17,085 nt of DNA from assembly GCA_963932955.1 (NCBI GenBank), contig CAWVRK010000027.1, forward strand, positions 1-17,085. Reading direction: 5' to 3'. The DNA comes from Flavicella sp963932955. GTDB taxonomy: Bacteria; Bacteroidota; Bacteroidia; Flavobacteriales; Flavobacteriaceae. Below are positions 14,234 through 17,085 of this stretch, in pieces. The notes beneath the pieces were generated by a model. The model was not told the origin of the DNA. It did no database searches and saw only the letters and a program-made list of their open reading frames with translations. A program made the position numbers and the translations under genes. How positions within the stretch are numbered: the stretch's first letter is position 1; each line of letters opens with the position of its first letter.

Positions 14234-14316
14234 TAATTAAATCACCGTATAAGGCATTCAACAGGAAAGGGCTTCTTTCGTGTAAAAAGAAACCTTACAC
14301 GGTGATTTTAATTACT
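14234..14316. repeat. 83-bp imperfect inverted repeat / stem-loop
   Basis: Arms 14234-14255 (GTAATTAAATCACCGTATAAGG) and 14294-14316 pair over about 22 bp with one bulged A and one A/G difference. They enclose a 38-bp loop that has its own small hairpin (GAAAG...CTTTC). It lies 41 bp after the FG-GAP gene stop. It may be a transcription end structure or the terminal repeats of a small mobile or decayed element. Confidence 0.6.
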
Positions 14317-14699
14317 TATTTGACCTTAGAGAAAAGCGAAGTAAAACTGGGCTTTTCTTTGCAATACCTAAACAAATGACAATAAGTAAAATTATTTCTT
14401 TTCAAACTCAACTGCAAACACAAAACCACGATAAAAAAAACAACAAATTTCTACAGCGCTTTAGCAAACAAAGAAACAAGTACCTCATAACGAAAATATT
14501 GCACGTAATTACAAACGTCTTAGATGGCGCGTCTTTATTTCTGCAACGATTAGGCTATACAGTTTGTTTTATGGGTGTAGATTGAGTTTTAGTGGTGTTT
14601 TTAGAAACTATGATCGCTGGAATTGTTTCAGATAATTTCTGATTTGAGACTATTCTTGTTTTGTTAGCGTTCGTATTATTTCTTTGAGAAGGCTATTCA
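14317..14699. other. Gene-poor stretch, nothing firmly recognised
   Basis: The 507-bp gap 14193-14699 holds the 83-bp inverted repeat and then an 8-bp dyad AGAAAAGC...GCTTTTCT near 14331-14360. An unsupported 69-codon frame (14376-14585) lacks family features or a recognisable promoter. I see no terminator clearly belonging to the symporter gene. It may be remnant element DNA. Confidence 0.4.
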
Positions 14700-16352
14700 T
14701 TATTTCCAAAAAACAGCATAAATGGCTGTTAAAATAATCATTATTGCAAAAGATCCAATATTGAATAATGGACTTGTTTTGAATAATTTTTTTGAAATTA
14801 AAATTGCTTTTTCATCATCTTTCCCTTTGTGTTGAATCAAACTTACAAGTACAATTATTATCATTGTTAAAATTGCAGTATACCCCATTTGATCCATCCA
14901 TGGTACATCCACAAAAAATAAACTATTCGACCATCCCTTTGGAGCTACCTTAAAATACATAGCAATCGGGATTGAAGACAAAGCTCCAATAATTGCAGCT
15001 TTGTTTGTGGCTTTTTTCCAGAAAAGACCTAATAAGAATATCGCTAAAATACCAGGACTCACAATACCTGTATACTCTTGAATGAACTGAAATGCTTGAT
15101 CAATCCCTCCAAGTAATGGAGCAGTAATTGATGCTATTATCAAAGCAATTGCAGCGGAAATTCGACCAACATTTACCGTTTTCTTATCCCCTGCATCCTT
15201 GTCAATATATTCCTTGTAAATATCCATCGTGAAAATTGTTGAAGTAGAATTCAACATGGATGCTAAAGAAGATACTATTGCGGCGGTTAATGCAGCAAAC
15301 GCAAGACCTTTTAATCCAACAGGTAGCAATTGTAGCAACCAAGGATAAGCTTTGTCCGACTGACCTACTGATGGTAGATTTTGCAGTCCTATTTCACCCA
15401 AACTTGACAATAATTCTGGGTTGTTTACTATCGTGTAAGCCGCTATGCCAGGAACAACAACAATCAGAGGAATGATAAGCTTTAGAAATGCAGCGAATAG
15501 AATTCCCTTTTGAGATTCTTTTAAGGATTTCGCTGCTAAAGTCCTTTGGATAATGTACTGATTGAAACCCCAATAATATAAGTTAGCAACCCAAAGACCC
15601 CCAACTAAAACACCAATTCCTGGTAAGTTTTTAAATTCTGGATTTGATGTATCCAATATCATGGAAAACCTATCTGGAGCTGTTTCGTAAATTGTTTTAA
15701 ATCCTGCTATCACACCTTCTCCTCCTGACACCGTATTCAAAACCAAATAAGTAGTCACTATTCCTCCTAAAACCAAAAACACTACTTGTATTACATCTGT
15801 CCACGCAACTGCCGAAAGTCCCCCGTATAAAGAATAAGCAGCTGCAAAAAGTGACAACCCTACAACTCCATAAACCACAGGAATTCCCATGATTGTTTCC
15901 AAAGCTAGAGAACCTAAATAAAGAACGGAAGCAAGGTTTACAAAAATATAGAGCCCTATCCAGAACACTGCAAGTATTGTTTTTAAATTGGTAGAAAATC
16001 GTTTTTCAACAAATTCCGGAATGGTATACAGTCCCTTTTCAATAAAAATTGGCAGAAAATATTTACCAACAATTATTAATGTCAAGGCTGCCATCCATTC
16101 GTAAGATGCAATCGCTAATCCCAATGCAAATCCAGATCCGGACATGCCAATAAACTGTTCAGCAGAAATATTTGCTGCAATCAGGGAAGCCCCAATTGCC
16201 CACCAAGGCAAAGATTTACTTGCAAGAAAATAATCCTCTGCATTCTTTTGATGTCCTTTTTTATCTCTTGATACCCACAACCCTACTCCAAGTATTAAAA
16301 CAGCGTAACCTATAAATATCAAATAATCTAAAAATTCGAAATTTCCAGTCAT
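14700..16352 (-). CDS. sglT: Na+/galactose (glucose) symporter, vSGLT-like, SSS family
   Basis: A 550-residue inner-membrane symporter that brings in galactose or glucose with Na+. The sequence tracks the Vibrio parahaemolyticus vSGLT (as remembered) almost throughout, e.g. SRDKKGHQKNAEDYFLASKSLPWWAIGASLIAANISAEQFIGMSG (28-72) and NLYYWGFNQYIIQRTLAAKS (257-276). With an offset of 3, all the known vSGLT sugar ligands are present: Q66, E85, N257, K291 and Q425. So are the Na+ site residues A59, I62, A358, S361 and S362. About 14 hydrophobic segments are visible. The start MTGNFEFLDY at 16352 is normal. It follows galT by 21 bp on the same strand, so they form an operon, and that context favours galactose as substrate. 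Confidence 0.95.
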   Translation of the reverse strand: MTGNFEFLDYLIFIGYAVLILGVGLWVSRDKKGHQKNAEDYFLASKSLPWWAIGASLIAANISAEQFIGMSGSGFALGLAIASYEWMAALTLIIVGKYFLPIFIEKGLYTIPEFVEKRFSTNLKTILAVFWIGLYIFVNLASVLYLGSLALETIMGIPVVYGVVGLSLFAAAYSLYGGLSAVAWTDVIQVVFLVLGGIVTTYLVLNTVSGGEGVIAGFKTIYETAPDRFSMILDTSNPEFKNLPGIGVLVGGLWVANLYYWGFNQYIIQRTLAAKSLKESQKGILFAAFLKLIIPLIVVVPGIAAYTIVNNPELLSSLGEIGLQNLPSVGQSDKAYPWLLQLLPVGLKGLAFAALTAAIVSSLASMLNSTSTIFTMDIYKEYIDKDAGDKKTVNVGRISAAIALIIASITAPLLGGIDQAFQFIQEYTGIVSPGILAIFLLGLFWKKATNKAAIIGALSSIPIAMYFKVAPKGWSNSLFFVDVPWMDQMGYTAILTMIIIVLVSLIQHKGKDDEKAILISKKLFKTSPLFNIGSFAIMIILTAIYAVFWK

Positions 16353-16373
16353 GGGTATTGTTTTGGTTCGTTC

Positions 16374-17085
16374 TTATTTTTTTTTGGTGTAATGTGTTGT
16401 ACTCAGATTTTTTAAAGTATCCGCAGCTTGTTCGGCAGTAATATCCCTTTGCGGATTGGCAAACATCTCGTAACCAACCATAAATTTTTTTACTTCTGCT
16501 GAACGCAAAAGAGGAGGGTAGAAAGACATATGGAAATGCCATTCTGGATGCTCAAAATCTGTTGGACTTTGATGTATTCCAGAAGAATACGGAAAAGAAA
16601 TCTCAAACAAATTATCGTATTTTGTCGTTACATCCTTAATCATTTCAGCAAACGCTTGCTGTTCTTCACTGTTTAATTGTCCAATATGACTGTACTGATT
16701 AATAGGTACAATCATCGTTTCATATGGCCATACTGCCCAATAAGGAACCAATGCTACAAAATGATCATTTTTTAAAATGATTCTTTTATCTGCTGCTATT
16801 TCTTGAGCAACATAATCTACAAGCATACTTTTTTTATTGACATCCCAATATTTTTTTTGTTGCTCTTGTTTTTTCAATACTACTTCTGGAATAGATCGCT
16901 GTGCCCATATTTGACCGTGTGGATGTGGATTACTACACCCCATTATATCTCCTTTATTTTCAAATATTTGAACGTGATTTATCATTGGATTGCCCCCTAG
17001 TTCTGCATATTCTTTTTTCCACAAGTTAATGATGTCGTGTATTTCTGAAGCAGACATTAATGGCAATGTCAAGGAATGATTGGGA
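16374..17085 (-). CDS. galT: Galactose-1-phosphate uridylyltransferase (partial, 5' end beyond window)
   Basis: GalT exchanges UMP between UDP-glucose and galactose-1-phosphate in the Leloir pathway. About 236 C-terminal residues of a ~350-residue protein are visible. The frame stays open to the edge (PNHSLTLPLMSASEIHDIINLW), so the N-terminus with part of the metal site lies outside. The catalytic segment GCSNPHPHGQIWAQ contains the HPH motif whose second His carries the UMP. Other signatures are VPYWAVWPYETMIVP and PEWHFHMSFYPPLLRSAEVKKFMVGYEMFANPQRDITAEQAA. It is upstream of the galactose symporter in the same operon. Further gal genes such as galK would be expected beyond the right edge, but that is inference. 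Confidence 0.97.
   Translation of the reverse strand, partial: PNHSLTLPLMSASEIHDIINLWKKEYAELGGNPMINHVQIFENKGDIMGCSNPHPHGQIWAQRSIPEVVLKKQEQQKKYWDVNKKSMLVDYVAQEIAADKRIILKNDHFVALVPYWAVWPYETMIVPINQYSHIGQLNSEEQQAFAEMIKDVTTKYDNLFEISFPYSSGIHQSPTDFEHPEWHFHMSFYPPLLRSAEVKKFMVGYEMFANPQRDITAEQAADTLKNLSTTHYTKKK

Noticed and set aside
14376..14585. 69-codon frame MTISKIISFQTQLQ...
   Set aside because: Low-complexity start, no recognisable family, no clear promoter, in a region with other signs of decay. A remnant is possible but not supportable.

Overview
The window looks like a chromosomal segment from a member of the Bacteroidota, most likely a marine-type Flavobacteriia. The grounds are repeated TAnnTTTG-type -7 promoter boxes, no Shine-Dalgarno signals, a carboxypeptidase-like-domain TonB-receptor-family outer membrane protein, a eukaryote-type (GSII) glutamine synthetase, a FecI/FecR-type sigma/anti-sigma pair and a protein with a type IX secretion (T9SS) C-terminal sorting domain. 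Everything here is read by eye; no database search was run.

Left part (1-11,150) is mainly ordinary chromosome. In order it holds: the start of an exported protein running off the left edge (-), an unrecognised 131-residue protein (-), tRNA-Asp(GTC) with its own promoter and terminator (-), uvrB (+) with a promoter so close to the ATG that the mRNA is probably leaderless, a TonB-dependent-receptor-like outer membrane protein (-) whose 3' end overlaps uvrB, then purM and prfA as a likely operon (-). After these come glnII (+) with a clear terminator, a CaCA-family cation antiporter (-), and a divergent pair of small genes (51-residue conserved-looking protein and a DUF2007-like protein, +). 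tRNA-Arg(ACG) with its own terminator closes this part.

Middle part (11,150-14,700) looks like accessory DNA. Directly after tRNA-Arg lies a frameshifted, deleted relic of a tyrosine recombinase C-terminus, the scar of an old integration. Next come an ECF sigma factor (-) and, divergently, a FecR-like anti-sigma factor that is both split by a frame change and truncated. A T9SS-secreted protein with seven FG-GAP/VCBS-like repeats follows, then about 500 bp of non-coding DNA with an 83-bp imperfect inverted repeat. Base composition appears more AT-rich here than around uvrB and prfA.

Right edge (14,700-17,085) is a galactose-use cluster on the minus strand: galT (running off the right edge) followed 21 bp later by a vSGLT-like Na+/galactose symporter in which all the known sugar and sodium ligands can be matched. 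Together they would import galactose and pass galactose-1-phosphate into the Leloir pathway.

I found no complete new system. The best leads are the tRNA-Arg/integrase scar with its broken anti-sigma factor beside an intact sigma factor and secreted propeller, the leaderless uvrB with a 21-bp palindrome, and the palindromes around the glnII promoter.
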